Shown here piece by piece: positions 1 through 11,624 of a DNA stretch of 64,000 nucleotides. Position 1 is the stretch's first letter. Every line of letters starts with the position of its first letter. The notes under the pieces are model-generated. The model saw only the letters and a list, made by a program, of their open reading frames with translations. It did not search any database and was not told the origin of the DNA. The position numbers and the translations under genes were made by a program. The stretch is from Apoderus coryli (Eukaryota; Arthropoda; Insecta; Coleoptera; Attelabidae): positions 14,786,297 to 14,850,296 of the forward strand of contig OU452206.1 of assembly GCA_911728435.2 (NCBI GenBank). Reading direction: 5' to 3'.

Positions 1-1
1 G

Positions 2-469
2 AAAATCATGTGCACAGTTTTTTGGGACCGAAAAGGAGTATTGCTAGTGGAGTTTCTGCCTCGTAATGAGACAATCAATGCAGCGTCTTATTGTGAGACA
101 TTGAACAATCTGCGTCGTGCAATCCAGAACAAAAGACGTGGCAAGTTGAGTAAGGGTATCGTTTTGCTGCATGACAATGCCCGTCCACATGTGGCTAATC
201 AGACCAAAGATCTCATCAAATCTTTTAAATGGGAAACTCTAGATCATCCTCCATACAGCCCTGATCTGGCGCCCAGCGACTACCATTTGTTCCTGCACTT
301 GAAGAAACACCTGGGTGGTCAGCGTCTTCAAGACGATAACGAAGTCAAAATATTTGTGATACAGTGGTTAACAAGTCAGGCGGCAGAATTTTATGAGGAG
401 GGTATTCAAAAACTGGTGCCACGTTATGACAAGTGCCTCAATATTCACGGAAATTATGTAGAAAAGTAG
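2..469 (+). pseudogene. mariner transposase, C-terminal part (5' end outside window)
   Basis: The C-terminal half of a mariner (DD34D) transposase. The second catalytic Asp lies in LLHDNARPH and the third in YSPDLAPSDYHLF, followed by the usual mariner tail and a stop. The frame is open back to the window edge, and FWDRKG is an internal mariner motif, so the Met at 8 is not the true start. The visible part has no frameshift or stop, so this copy may be fairly young. It lies in the arrestin intron upstream of coding exon 2, in the same orientation. Whether the full copy is intact cannot be judged from this window. Confidence 0.9.
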
Positions 470-755
470 ATTAAGGTACAGGCTTTCATGTAAAAATAAA
501 ATTATTGCGATATCTTTGCACGTGTTTTTTTAATTCCAAAACGGTACTTACTTAAAAAACATGCCTCGTATATTGCGTGCTATTTTTGGCAATATAAACC
601 CACTGATTATTGAGTTCATGTAGGACGTACAAGATTGAGAGGGAGGATATTATAACCATTGCTTTATCCTGGACTAAAAGAAAATCAATCAATTGGATAT
701 AAGACAGTTGGAGATTATTTAAAATTTTGTTACTTAATTAAATTAATCGCTCCAG
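470..755. other. 3' flank of mariner and end of arrestin intron 1
   Basis: AT-rich sequence holding the transposon 3' untranslated end and the end of the intron before arrestin coding exon 2. The acceptor is ...CGCTCCAG at 755. The first arrestin coding exon, which would carry the N-terminal VxFKK-type strand, is not seen here and must lie upstream of the window. Confidence 0.6.
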
Positions 756-3700
756 ATGGCGTGGTTGTCATTGACAACGACTACAAAGACCGTAAGGTGT
801 ACGGTCAGATAATTTGTAGTTTCCGGTATGGTCGGGAAGAGGACGAAGTGATGGGATTAAATTTCCAAAAGGACTTGTATTTAGCTAGCGAACAAGTGTA
901 TCCACCACCTGAAAAATCTAACACAACCACGAAATTACAAGACAGACTAACACGAAAATTGGGTGACAACTGTTACCCGTTTACGTTCACACTACCGCCT
1001 AGTGCTCCTGCATCAGTTACTTTACAGCCAGGTAATAATGAATTTCATCCAATCCTTGTTTCTATATGAGTACCTATGTTTAATCCTAGGATCAGATGAC
1101 GAAGGCCAGCCATGTGGTGTTCACTACTACGTCAGACTGTTTATCGGTGAAAGTGAGACTGATCGTTCCCATAAACGCAGCACTGTAACAATGGCGATTA
1201 GAAAGGTGCAGTATGCGCCGTCGAAACAAGGTCGCCAACCGTGTACTGTGGTACGAAAGGATTTCATGTTGAGTCCTGGCGAATTGGAGTTAGAGGTCAC
1301 ACTGGATAAACAGGTACCTACCAGATAATCTTATTGTAATCTTATTCATTTTCTTATTTGTCCTTGATCCAATGAAAGAAATTCAACTGCATAGAAATTT
1401 TTCGTTAGTAACTTAATTATTACGATTTAGCTCTATCACCATGGTGAAAAAATTGCAGTAAACATCTGCGTGCGAAACAATAGCAACAAAGTGGTGAAAA
1501 AGATCAAAGCAATGGTCCAACAAGGCGTCGATGTTGTTCTTTTCCAAAATGGACAGTATCGCACTACTGTCGCAAGTGTTGAAACACAGTAAGTTAGTTT
1601 TAAACTATCAATCATTATGTACTTAATTAAATTATTACAGAGAAGGATGTCCGATTAATCCTGGTTCTACTCTACAGAAAATCGTTTATTTGCTACCATT
1701 GTTGTCGTCGAACAAAAATAGACGTGGTATTGCTTTAGATGGACAGTTGAAGCAACAAGATACAAATCTGGCTTCTACTACACTGTAAGTAAACACACGT
1801 CATATTTCTTCAAAAGGTGTATAATCTCACTGTATTTTTCATCTAAAGATGCTTGAGTTGTCAGTTAAGGAGGGCCAATATGCACGAAAAAAAAAAACTG
1901 CATGCGAGTAGGTGCCTTAAGAAATACTTTTTTACTCTGGAAATTAAAACATTAACAAGTAGAAATTTTTTTCTAATCTCTTCGGCAACCCTGTTTAGTC
2001 TGTTTACCATTTTTTATTAGGGTGGTTTTTCCCCGGTAATTAGGTACCTACTTTGGTTTTAACTTTAGAAATTCAGTAGAGGATTAGGAATTTCTATTCT
2101 AACAATTATTGATGTCAACATTTTTGACCGAATCTGCATTATATGCAGCTTTTTTACAAAAATATGCAGAAAAACAGTAAAAAGTAAATTATACACTTTT
2201 CACAAATGCCCTTCTTTAGTTATCAGTGATATTTAGATTATTTTGTTTTAAACGAAATGCGTTTAATTTAAAAAGGGTGAATTTATTGATTTCTCTAGAT
2301 TGGCATCACCTGATCAACGTGACGCATTTGGAATAGTCGTCTCCTACGCTGTTAAAGTGAAATTGTATTTGGGAGCACTTGGAGGTGAACTGGCTGCAGA
2401 ATTGCCATTTGTTTTGATGCATCCAAAGGTAAGGAAAATAATTCTAAACCAAAATTTTAATAACAGAAGTATACAGGACCTTGACTTGAAAAGACCACGT
2501 AGAAATTACTGTACGTTATTTGCTATTGCGACAGTGTTAATGTCAGCTGTCAACTTTAACACGCTCGTGGCCATTCGCTAATAAAATGCTGTGAATTTTA
2601 TAGATTTTCATACGTGTTTCTATTTTTTTCAGTTTTAAAAGTATGCAGTAAACTATACAAGGTGGATTTCCCAAATGATAGATAACGTTAAAATAATGGC
2701 AGTTTCTCAATACACTTTTGGCAAATATTGTCAAAACTGCGTAGAAAAATTTGAAATTTGGCACAAAGTATAAGCTATGGTTCCATAACCATAACACCTT
2801 TTCGAATAAATCTTTTTACAACACTGCTTTTATTATAAATGCGTAAATAATGTGGCACATTGAGAAACTGTCATTACTTTAACGTTATCTATCATTTGAT
2901 GAAGTCCTGCCATTATAATTTCGACCCCCTTTTATAGTTTACTCCATACTTTACGTTATTCAATACCCCAAACTTTTTCGAAGTATTTAAGTTTGGCTCA
3001 GGTAATGTCAATGGAATAAGATTATGTATACCAATTCTAAACACATAACTTTTAATGTAATGAATATCCTAGTAACAATAATAAAAGAAAAAAAACTTAT
3101 AATAAGATGAACTAACTAATATAATAACTGTTTGAAATAAAAACCATTCTGTTAAATGAATGAATGAATAACTGACAGCGTCAGCACTGGAGTTAACCGA
3201 TGTCTTCCAGATGACCCCATAGATAGAAATCCATTAAAGTTAAACTGGAGCCATGCAGTGTGTCCAATCCAATTTTTATCACGATTTTCTTTACAAATTT
3301 GGTCGAGTAGTATTTCTGAATAAAATTGAAGGAAAAATGTAAAATTATACTCTACCAAAAATATCTATCCAATTGGTTTGTGATTTTTGCATATTATGCA
3401 TAACGCAAATTATAGTTCGTTCGGAATCCTTACGGATTCACACTATATGTTCGTTTGTGTTTATCACATTGAATATTTGCAAAGTAACGCTGTCTTGCAG
3501 TATTTCGCAACTGAAGAGACGAATCGAAGTCGAAACAGTAGTATTATGCCTTTTCTAACAGAAAGTGCAAAACTTTGACTGACTGGATATTAACAGTTAG
3601 TTTGTCCTGAGTTTGTTGAGAAATAATACGAAGAAAATATCAATTCAAAAAATAATGAGATTTTTAATTTATTCTAGCCCAACATGAAAGCCAAACTTGT

Positions 3701-3770
3701 CCAAGAAGAAAGTCAAGCGGACGTTGAAATGTTTCGACAAGATACAATGATAGAACCCGACTATCAATAG
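756..3770 (+). CDS. Arr1: Visual arrestin, Arr1 / phosrestin-2 type (exons 2-7; first coding exon outside window)
   Basis: Arrestins bind phosphorylated activated rhodopsin in photoreceptor microvilli and end the light response. Exons: 756-1031, 1090-1313, 1431-1588, 1641-1784, 2299-2428, 3678-3770; all junctions are GT-AG and in phase. Diagnostic stretches are [13 protein letters not shown] (N domain), [59 protein letters not shown] and [20 protein letters not shown] (C domain). From recall these match fly Arr1 more closely than Arr2 or kurtz. The last exon encodes a short tail ending EPDYQ with no clathrin box, as expected for a visual rather than a beta-arrestin. Poly(A) signals AATAAA lie at 3786 and 3862. 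The first coding exon is missing, and a mariner copy occupies the preceding intron. Confidence 0.95.
2637..2953. repeat. Fold-back (MITE-like) element in Arr1 intron 6
   Basis: The two ends are imperfect inverted repeats. AAAGTATGCAGTAAACTATA at the left matches the complement of the right end (AAAGTATGGAGTAAACTATA). A second inverted block, AAATGATAGATAACGTTAAA, near 2675 is matched in reverse near 2895. The centre is about 130 bp without an ORF. It looks like a non-autonomous fold-back DNA element; the target duplication was not resolved. Confidence 0.7.
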
Positions 3771-4690
3771 TGTGACATCAGAGTGAATAAAATTTATATA
3801 TTTGTGAAAACTGAATATGTATTAGAGAAACCTCGTGAAATAATACATTAGTTGTATAGTAAATAAATTGTTGTAACAATATGATACGCATTTGTTTTTA
3901 TATACTGTAAATTAAAAATTTTCTGACTTGCAATAATTTTGTTTTGTTAACGTGTCTAAAATAAAACGGTATATCTCGAAAATGCAGATTAGTTTTTGAT
4001 TCCCGAGAAATGGGGAACCACAAAAACACGTCAAATTACCAAAAACCACTATATGTGTGTCAATCACATAGGTAGATATCACAGCATAAAAACAAACAGC
4101 ATTCCTTCTCCCGTTGCGAGGCGTCATTGCGCATGCCGCCATTATAATAGGAGAGAACGTGTCAATAATCACATAGGTAGATACTCTGGTGTTCATAGTC
4201 GGCGTGTACAAGATAAGAAATAAATATTTTGTTTGTAGTCTGAATATGTGGGTGTGGGTGTTTATTATAATAGGGTATGCGAGATTTAATTAAAAATGCT
4301 CAGGGTGACATATTTGGAAACTTAAATAATCGGCATGATGCATTTGTGGATTTTGTTCGGGGAATTTTTATTGAAACCAAAACCAAATTTTTTGACAGTC
4401 TTATCTGTCTATAAAATTCTGCTAAATCATGTGACAAAAATCATATATTGAAATTGACAGCGACATTAGCGACTTCTCTCCTAAAGTGGCGGCATCATAC
4501 GTCACAGTTTGAAATTATTTAGTTTAAAGTGCCAACGTGGACTCGGAGAATGCTGTTCTTTATGCTGTGCCTCTATATCTAAAGTTGGTGGTAACAAAAG
4601 TACCTTGAAAATAATAACCGACACATTTATAACAATTTTTAATTATAAAAAATGTAAAAGACAACTTGTAAATAGATAATTACCTTTACC
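3771..4690. other. Arr1 3' region and intergenic sequence
   Basis: The arrestin 3' UTR with two AATAAA signals comes first. After it, the 17-mer AATCACATAGGTAGATA occurs twice in direct orientation, at 4062-4078 and 4167-4183. No convincing coding sequence was found; short ORFs on both strands here have no recognisable composition. Confidence 0.5.
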
Positions 4691-6145
4691 TTACGTTCTA
4701 CGTTTTGAACTACATATTATTTCGGAATCATCAGTTAGAGGTTCGGTATCAGAAAAATTCATACTGCTCGCATGCTCTGTTTCTGCCTCAGAATCCATCG
4801 GTGATTTACTATCATTCTCTTCTATCTGATTTCGCAAAGACTGTTCATTATTCTCATGACCACCTGATTCATCATCCGCTATTCCACTCTTTGCCAATGA
4901 TTCTTCGTTAATTTCACGACTAGGTGAATGAGAATTATCATTTCCTATTCGATCTTTTTCTAATAATTTTACATTTCCCTGAGTCGGTGATTCGCTATCT
5001 TTGCCTTCTAGTTCCCGCAATAATGAAGAAACAGTGTAGAACTCTGATGAACAATTTGCCTCTAGTTGGTTAACATTTCTTTTGGAGGAAATCGAATTCG
5101 CTGTGGACAGGTGTTTGTTTGTTTCGGAAGAATCATTTACTCTACTTTCGTCCACCGATTCTTTGTTGATTTCAGGATTCAGTAAGTCAGATAATTTTAC
5201 ATTGCCCTGAGCCGTTAAGTCGCCTTCTAGTTCTTGTAATAACACGTAAACACTTTCGAACCTTGCACAGTTCACGCCCGGTTGGTTAATATTATCTTTA
5301 GAGGATGTCGAATTCGCTGCAAACATGTGTTCGTTTGTGGCAGAATTCTCATTTGGGTCAATATGCACCGCAAGGCTATCTTGACTCTTGTGATTCAGTG
5401 GTTGGTGTTCTATTGAAAAATGATAACTATAATTAATTTCGAAGTTTTGAAACGCGAAAACCAAATCGATATAGGAAAGCGTTGATCGAGGATTGGATTT
5501 AAGGATATATTGTGCTATGCATACAAAAGCTTACCCTTATGCTCAGTTAACGAATCATCGTTAGATATTTCAATAACTTCAGGAGCAACTTCTAAGATCA
5601 TTACTGAATCAGAACTTAAAACCGTAGGCCCTTGATTCTCGACCTCGTTTTCTAATGGTAAACTAAATACAAAGTCGTCGCTTTTTTTGTCAGTATTATC
5701 TTCATTTTTAGAATCTATAAAGGTTACATCATCACCTTCTGAAATTAAATTTGATAGATAAGTATGTTAAAGGTAAAGGTTTTCTTCGCAAACTCGTACC
5801 TATATCTGTAGTGTTATCATCAGAAGAACAATCATAATTTTGGGATTCATCATCACTCTTTTCATTATCAGTCCAATCTATAAATAAACAATGTTCTCCT
5901 ATCTCTTCTTCTTTTTTCATTAACAATTCAAACTGTGCATCTGAATGTTTTTTAAACTCTGTAAGATAACATAAATCCTAATTAGATGTAGAATTGTCAA
6001 ATATCTTAATTGTCTTACCCGCTAATTCGTGTAAATAAGAATCACATAATTGTACTGCATTACTTCGGCGTGTTGGACTCCAAGATTTTAATAGATTTAT
6101 ACGTTGTTTTTGGTTTAGTGTCATTAAGATATCTAAATCATCCAT
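4691..6145 (-). CDS. Acidic, Ser/Asp/Glu-rich protein of unknown function, ~402 aa, 4 exons
   Basis: Not recognised. Exons (minus strand): 6145-6019, 5958-5800, 5738-5535, 5409-4691; all junctions are GT-AG in phase and the total is 1209 nt (402 aa plus stop). The N-terminus MDDLDILMTLNQKQRINLLK is a predicted amphipathic helix and the most structured part. The rest is hydrophilic and probably disordered, rich in D, E, S and N, and ends in a basic SSKRRT tail. Exon 4 contains a degenerate internal duplication of about 65 residues, seen as TSSKDNINQ / SSKRNVNQ, LLQELEG / LLRELEG and QGNVKL / QGNVKL. The TAA stop overlaps a donor-like ACGTAAGG, so an alternative 3' exon is possible. Low complexity and rapid divergence could hide homology. 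Confidence 0.75.
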
Positions 6146-6223
6146 TCCAAATCAAATAATTTTTCAAATAGTACATAATAATAAAGTTGTTAAATTCAAA
6201 TTAACGAGGTTAACGTTGGATCT

Positions 6224-6445
6224 TTTTTTTTTTTTTTTTTTTTTTGGCCTTTGCATCTATTAGGCAATTCAGCCATATTCTAATTGATTTTTCAATTTTC
6301 GATCAGTCTTCTTTTATCTAAATAATTTTTCAATTTGCTTTGCAATGAGCAACTACATGTAGCTGGTCCGGGGTTCGAACCAACTACATACCGAGACAGT
6401 TTGCTCAAGTCTAGCGTGCTTAACCACCAGACCACCCGCCCCGGC
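6224..6445 (-). mobile_element. tRNA-derived SINE with 12 bp target-site duplication
   Basis: Read on the minus strand, a tRNA-like head carries an A-box-like TGGTCTGGTGG and a perfect B box GGTTCGAACCC. A ~120 bp body follows, and the element ends in a run of about 21 A (T run at 6225-6245 on the plus strand). The flanks AACGTTGGATCT at 6212-6223 and 6446-6457 are an exact 12 bp target duplication, as left by LINE-mediated retroposition. It lies just upstream of the acidic-protein gene. It is probably internal Pol III-promoted DNA, not a working tRNA. Confidence 0.88.
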
Positions 6446-6479
6446 AACGTTGGATCTATTTTTCTTCTTCACTTTCTCT

Positions 6480-6650
6480 CTAGCATAGCCTCTTTAGACA
6501 ATGCCCTTTATTAATTGGCCTCCACCAAGCAGTATTTAAGCCAGAAATTAATTGTTCTTGTTCTAATTCTTCGGTAATATGCCATAGAATAATGTTTATA
6601 TACTGTAATAATACGCCTTTCCGGTAATCTTGCAGTATACATGTAAAAAA
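6480..6650 (-). other. Possible coding fragment, 56 codons, unrecognised
   Basis: A minus-strand open frame ends in TAG at 6480-6482 and runs back to an upstream TAA. It has protein-like composition, including VLLQYINIILWHITEELEQ and AWWRPINKG, with amphipathic spacing. It starts with no Met, so it could be a terminal exon or a relic of an older gene. I do not recognise it. Confidence 0.3.
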
Positions 6651-7749
6651 TTATGGACTGACCGCGCCACTGCGCAGTCAGACGAATTTTGGGAGTTAAG
6701 ATTGTAATTGGAGTGTGGTGTTGCCAGGTTTAAAACATACATATTATATTGGAACGGTTAAATATTTGGCGTTAATTTTTGGAAGTTAAATGTAAATGCT
6801 ACTCTAGGTTATACACCTATTTGTTGTATTTATGTGATTTATATTTGTGTGAATTAGTTCGATAGCAGTCATCGTTAGGAAATCATTGCAGGAGGTTGGG
6901 GTAAAATGCTGAATATGGAACGTTAGGTAGCAGACAGGGATGTGTTGTAAGGGTATAATTGTAATTATCAGGAAAAGTCAGTAAAGGAGGGTGGGTGTGT
7001 GCTAAAGACAATGGTATATCCATTTAATTACAACTTACATTCATAGAATAATATTTTATACTGGACTTACATCCCGATTTCTGACTAGTGACAATCGCGA
7101 AACATAATAAGTTATCCATTCCAAAATTTTGTATGCTTAAAACCCCAGAAAAACCCAAAAAATAAAAATACTTCATACTGATTCATCCCCACTCAAATCC
7201 AAAAACGTGATACTGATCTGATAACATCTAAAATACAAGGTGTTATTGGATCTCCAGTCACTTCAGTTCTTTTTCTCGTTGCTTATCTATAGCTCTTATT
7301 TATTTTTTAAACAGCTGTTTATTCTGGGCAACGTCGAATTTCTAAAATTTGAATTATATTTGAATTCAACGACGTTTTAGTATTTCTATTTTTGTCTTCT
7401 ATTCTAATTTGATTTTAATTAATATTTCGATATTTTTAATCAATACCAGTGGGAACATTTTGGTTGCATAGTTGGTGTTCCAAGTTTTAATTTTCATAGT
7501 CGACTAGATTAATGTTTCCGCGTCCTTTTTTTTAATGTGACAGTTTCGTTGTTTTAATGTTCGTCGAAAATTATTTGGTTTAAATTAAGTTTTTAGGTAA
7601 TTAAGTGTTGGAAAACCAGTTTGGGAATATATTATCCACTTTGATGATGGATAATTTATTTCGTTTAATATAATTTGCAATAATAAGTCAGTGGATAATA
7701 ATTTCTGGTTTTCGATCTGCTTTGAGTAGGATTCAGTTCACCACCAAGA
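6651..7749. other. Intergenic region between divergent transcription units; probable promoter and 5' UTR
   Basis: No coding sequence was identified apart from the end of a probable 5' UTR near 7700-7749. The CpG-containing stretch GACCGCGCCACTGCGCAGTC at 6660-6679 stands out in an AT-rich background and may mark a promoter. Nothing else was recognised. Confidence 0.3.
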
Positions 7750-7914
7750 ATGGGTAAGTATTTTTCATTCCATCTTTTTGCATTTTAGCTAGGTACTTAC
7801 CTAATTTTTACAAATCCTATCTACATGTAGGTAGGTCTTATAGTGAACATCAATTCCAACCAAACATACGAACTATCGACTGAAGAAGACTTGAAGAAGA
7901 TCCTCAACCGTTGA
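7750..7914 (+). CDS. Candidate two-exon micropeptide (27 aa)
   Basis: ATG at 7750 sits in a good context (CAAGAATGG) and is followed after one base by a consensus donor (GTAAGT; exon end 7753). The acceptor GTAG at 7831-7834 restores the frame, and exon 2 (7835-7914) encodes a polar peptide containing YELSTEEDLKKILN, ending in TGA at 7912-7914. Four plus 80 nt is divisible by three. This could be a true short peptide, an upstream ORF, or the start of a longer gene whose next exon I missed. No family was recognised. Confidence 0.35.
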
Positions 7915-8814
7915 CGCTAGTAGGTAGGTACCTATTAATAGAATATATAAAAACACTAAATATGTTATATTGTTTTAGAGCCTTTTCTTCTATGTATGAA
8001 ATATATATTTTTCGTTTTAATTTGCGAAAATTTGGAGTATCCATTTCCTTGCTTCTGGTTGCGGCTGCTACAGTTTGCATGATGCAATTCTTGCATGGGC
8101 GTGTAATGCTCATAGTTAGTACGAGGACATCATCCTGAGCTAAAATTGGTAGTAGGGTTATCAGCAAATACAAAATATTCATTTTAATTATTTGAATTTA
8201 TGAATTTTAAGATATAATATAGGAGAATTTCAGGTAAGCAGAATAATTATTAATTTGCATAGGTACATATTGGAATTTAGCCTAATTCTTATTTTACGAA
8301 CACAAAGGACCATGCACAGTTCATATAAATATTACCGATATTATTTTATCAAACACTAAGATTTGACATTCTTTAAATCTTTTTTTTAGGCTAAAATTGA
8401 AAAAAGATTTTTTTTTTGTTTTGTGATAGACAGTAGTATTATGTGTAAATATATAGCCTGAAGAAGTGATTAAAATCGTGAAACGTACCTAAACCAACAA
8501 AAATTGTAGTTTCTCTATGTCCTAAAACAACAAGATACCATCCCATCCTAAACTAAGAACAAGATTCAAGAAGAACTTTTTTGTATGATTGGGGACTTTT
8601 GTAATTTTAGGCTAGCAATTTTGACAAGCTGGATCTGAATTGTGCTTCTCCAGGGCAGCTGACGGCCACTGCGGAATTCACGTCTGTGAAATCGAATATC
8701 TAGATAGAGATAGAAAAGATGTGATATTAAGTACCATTTCGTTAAATTATCTATTACACGTTGTGCCACACTTCATTATTAATAATTATCATTAGCTTAA
8801 TGTGGCAGTTATCT
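7915..8814. other. Intergenic AT-rich DNA
   Basis: Short overlapping ORFs occur on both strands with no recognisable product. The tandem array begins at the right edge. Confidence 0.4.
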
Positions 8815-10700
8815 TATAAATGGCTTCGATATTCGCCGACATTTCCTAACCGGTTTAACGCAGTTCAATATTCGTAAGGAATATCAAAAACATTATGTTG
8901 TTGGCCGTAGTCTAACCTTGTAGCGATGAGGATATTACAATACAAAGTTTTGAGACTCTTAAAAAGGGAACAATACCGATGTGATTAGTATTCATCGACA
9001 ATTCCTAACGGGCTTAACGCAGTTCAACATTCGTAGGAAATTTCGAGTTTGATATCGGAAAGTCGTTAACATGTTAAGAGTGAATAAAGTTTCTAGCGAG
9101 AATGTAATGTAAGTAGTGGTCGGTGATGCGAACCTTTCCAATCATATATAAATTTCCAAAAACATGTATTGCTGGCATCTATATCTTCTCTTTCACAGTC
9201 GGGGATTAGGCAACAGGACTATCACCCTAGTCTAACTACGTAGTGATGAAATTCGATATACTTACAGTTTTGAGATTCTTAAAAAGGGGATAATAGAAAT
9301 GTGAGTAGAATTTCCTGGAATATGTTGATATTTTATAAATATCTTATTATTCCCCGACGATTTCTAACCAGCTTACCGCAGTTCAATATTCGTAGGGAAT
9401 TTCAAAGTCATCGATATTGATATCGTCAGGTCGTTACGGTGTTAAGAGTAAATAAAGTTGCTAGCGAGAATGTACTGGAAGTGGTGGTCGGTGATACGAA
9501 CCTTTCCAACCAAAGGGCGTTGTCCACTAATAAACTTCCAAAAACATTATGCTGCTGGCAGCTATATTAATACTCTGTCACAGTAGGGAATTAGGCCAAC
9601 AGGTATGTCATCCTGAACATTATTCTATGGTCATCCTAATAATCTAATCTTGCAGTGATGAGGAAATTCCAATATACAGTTTTTATACTCTTAAAAAGAG
9701 AATAATAGCGATGTCATTAGCATTATCTGGAATGTGTTAATATTTTATAAATATTTTGACTATTCCCGACACTTTCTAACCGGTTCAGCTTACCGCAGTT
9801 CAATATTCGTAGGGAATTTCAAAGTCATCAATATTGCTATCACCAGGTCGTTACGGTGTTAAGAGTAAATAAAGTTGCTAGCGAGAATGTAATGGAAGTG
9901 GTGGTCGGTGATACGAACCTTTCCAACCAAAGGGCGTTGTCCACTTATAAACTTCCAAAAAACATTATGCTGCTGGCAGCTATAATAATACTCTGTCACA
10001 GTTGGGAATTAGGCCAACAGGCATGTCATCCTCAACATTATTCTAAGGTCATCCTAATAATCTAATCTTGCAGTGATGAGGAAATTCTAATATACAGTTT
10101 TGATACTCTTAAAAAGAGAATAATAGCGATGTCATTAGTATTATCTGGAATGTGTTGATATTTTATAAATATTTTGACTATTCCCGACACTATCTAACCG
10201 GCTTCAGCTTACCGCAGTTCAATATTCGTAGGGAATTTCAAAGTCATCAATATTGCTATCACCAGGTCGTTACGGTGTTAAGAGTAAATAAAGTTGCTAG
10301 CGAGAATGTAATGGAAGTGGTGGTCGGTGATACGAACCTTTCCAACCAAAGGGCGTTGTCCACTTATAAACTTCCAAAAAACATTATGCTGCTGGCAGCT
10401 ATAATAATACTCTGTCACAGTTGGGAATTAGGCCAACAGGCATGTCATCCTCAACATTACTCTAAGGTCATCCTAATAATCTAATCTTGCAGTGATGAGG
10501 AAATTCTAATATACAGTTTTGATACTCTTAAAAAGAGAATAATAGCGATGTCATTATCTGGAATGTGTTGATATTTTATAAATATTTTGACTTATTCCCC
10601 GATACTTTCTAACCGGCTTCGGCATCGAGATTGATATCGCAAGGTCGTTAACGTGTTAAGAGTGAATAAAAATCCTAGGGACCTTTCCAAAAAACATGTT
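8815..10700 (+). repeat. Tandem repeat array, unit ~415 bp, about 4-5 copies
   Basis: The landmark CTAACCGG(C)TT... followed by CGCAGTTCAATATTCGTAGG recurs with landmark ends at about 8850, 9009, 9368, 9780, 10198 and 10613. The spacings are 159 (truncated), 359, 412, 418 and 415 bp. The last full units are nearly identical and the outer ones are diverged and shortened, the usual pattern for unequal crossing-over. The two youngest units both carry the same 69-codon open frame (at 9856 and 10278, starting MLRVNKVASENV). No poly(A) tail or terminal repeats are seen, so this is satellite-like DNA and not an obvious transposon. Confidence 0.9.
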
Positions 10701-11624
10701 GAGCAGCTATATTCTCTTCTTCTTCTCTTTCACAGTCGACAACAAGGATATCACCATTAACACCTAAAGTAAAGCACATGGTGTTGTTGTCGGTATCCGT
10801 AATCCTCTTGTCCCACTGAAACATTAAAAATTCGTGATTCACTTTTTACTTCATTTGATCAATGAACCTAAAAATTCGATTTTGTCTTCCCCTGTGATAA
10901 GAGAAGTCTTCCCTCTATATTTTGTAAATAGTTAAATACAGGGAAACATTGTTACCTTGTGTGACGTTTTTTCGTTATAAAATCCGTATCATGATCCGTC
11001 CGATCGAATCGGTCAGTTGCAACCTGGTAATTTGAAATCGTGATTTTCATGATTGTATTCTTTTGTCGATAGAAAGCGGCTCTTATGTTATTATATTCGA
11101 CAGATTTTGATTTTAAACAAGACAGAATCAAATTTGTAATTATTAAAAAAAAAACACGATTCGTACTTTGCATAATAGTACAGATTAGGGGGTATTAATA
11201 TAATGTAGTAGTATTAATGTTCGAGGAAAATTTAGCATGAACGGTGTGGGGAGTTTAGTTCAGTATTTTTAAAAGAGTAATATTTAATTAGGAAAATGGC
11301 GTTGCCCTGCTAAAAAAAAGTTCATCAATATAAAATTATATAAAACGGAAAGGAATACAAAACGAAAGTGACTAATACGGACCGCTAATCAAATAAGAAG
11401 GTATTACTAAAAAATTGTTTTCCGATACCTCTCTAATAAGAAATAATAATAGCCATAATAATATACAAATACATACTTATTTATTACTTACATAAACATA
11501 AAAATTAATAATAAAATATACATATATTTGCTTATATCTAGTATCACAAATATATTATCCTAATACTGGTAGCTCTTATTTCAGAATAAATAGGTAATAA
11601 TATTCCTAAGAGACGAAATAAGGT
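10701..11624. other. Intergenic; 3' UTR of the kinesin gene at its right end
   Basis: No coding sequence was recognised. On the minus strand, the AATAAA at 11624-11629 overlaps the kinesin stop codon, and another lies near 11480, so transcription of the kinesin gene probably ends around 11470. Confidence 0.45.

Noticed and set aside
3152..3358. Minus-strand ORF in Arr1 intron 6
   Set aside because: No motif and no splice support; composition is like the surrounding intron.
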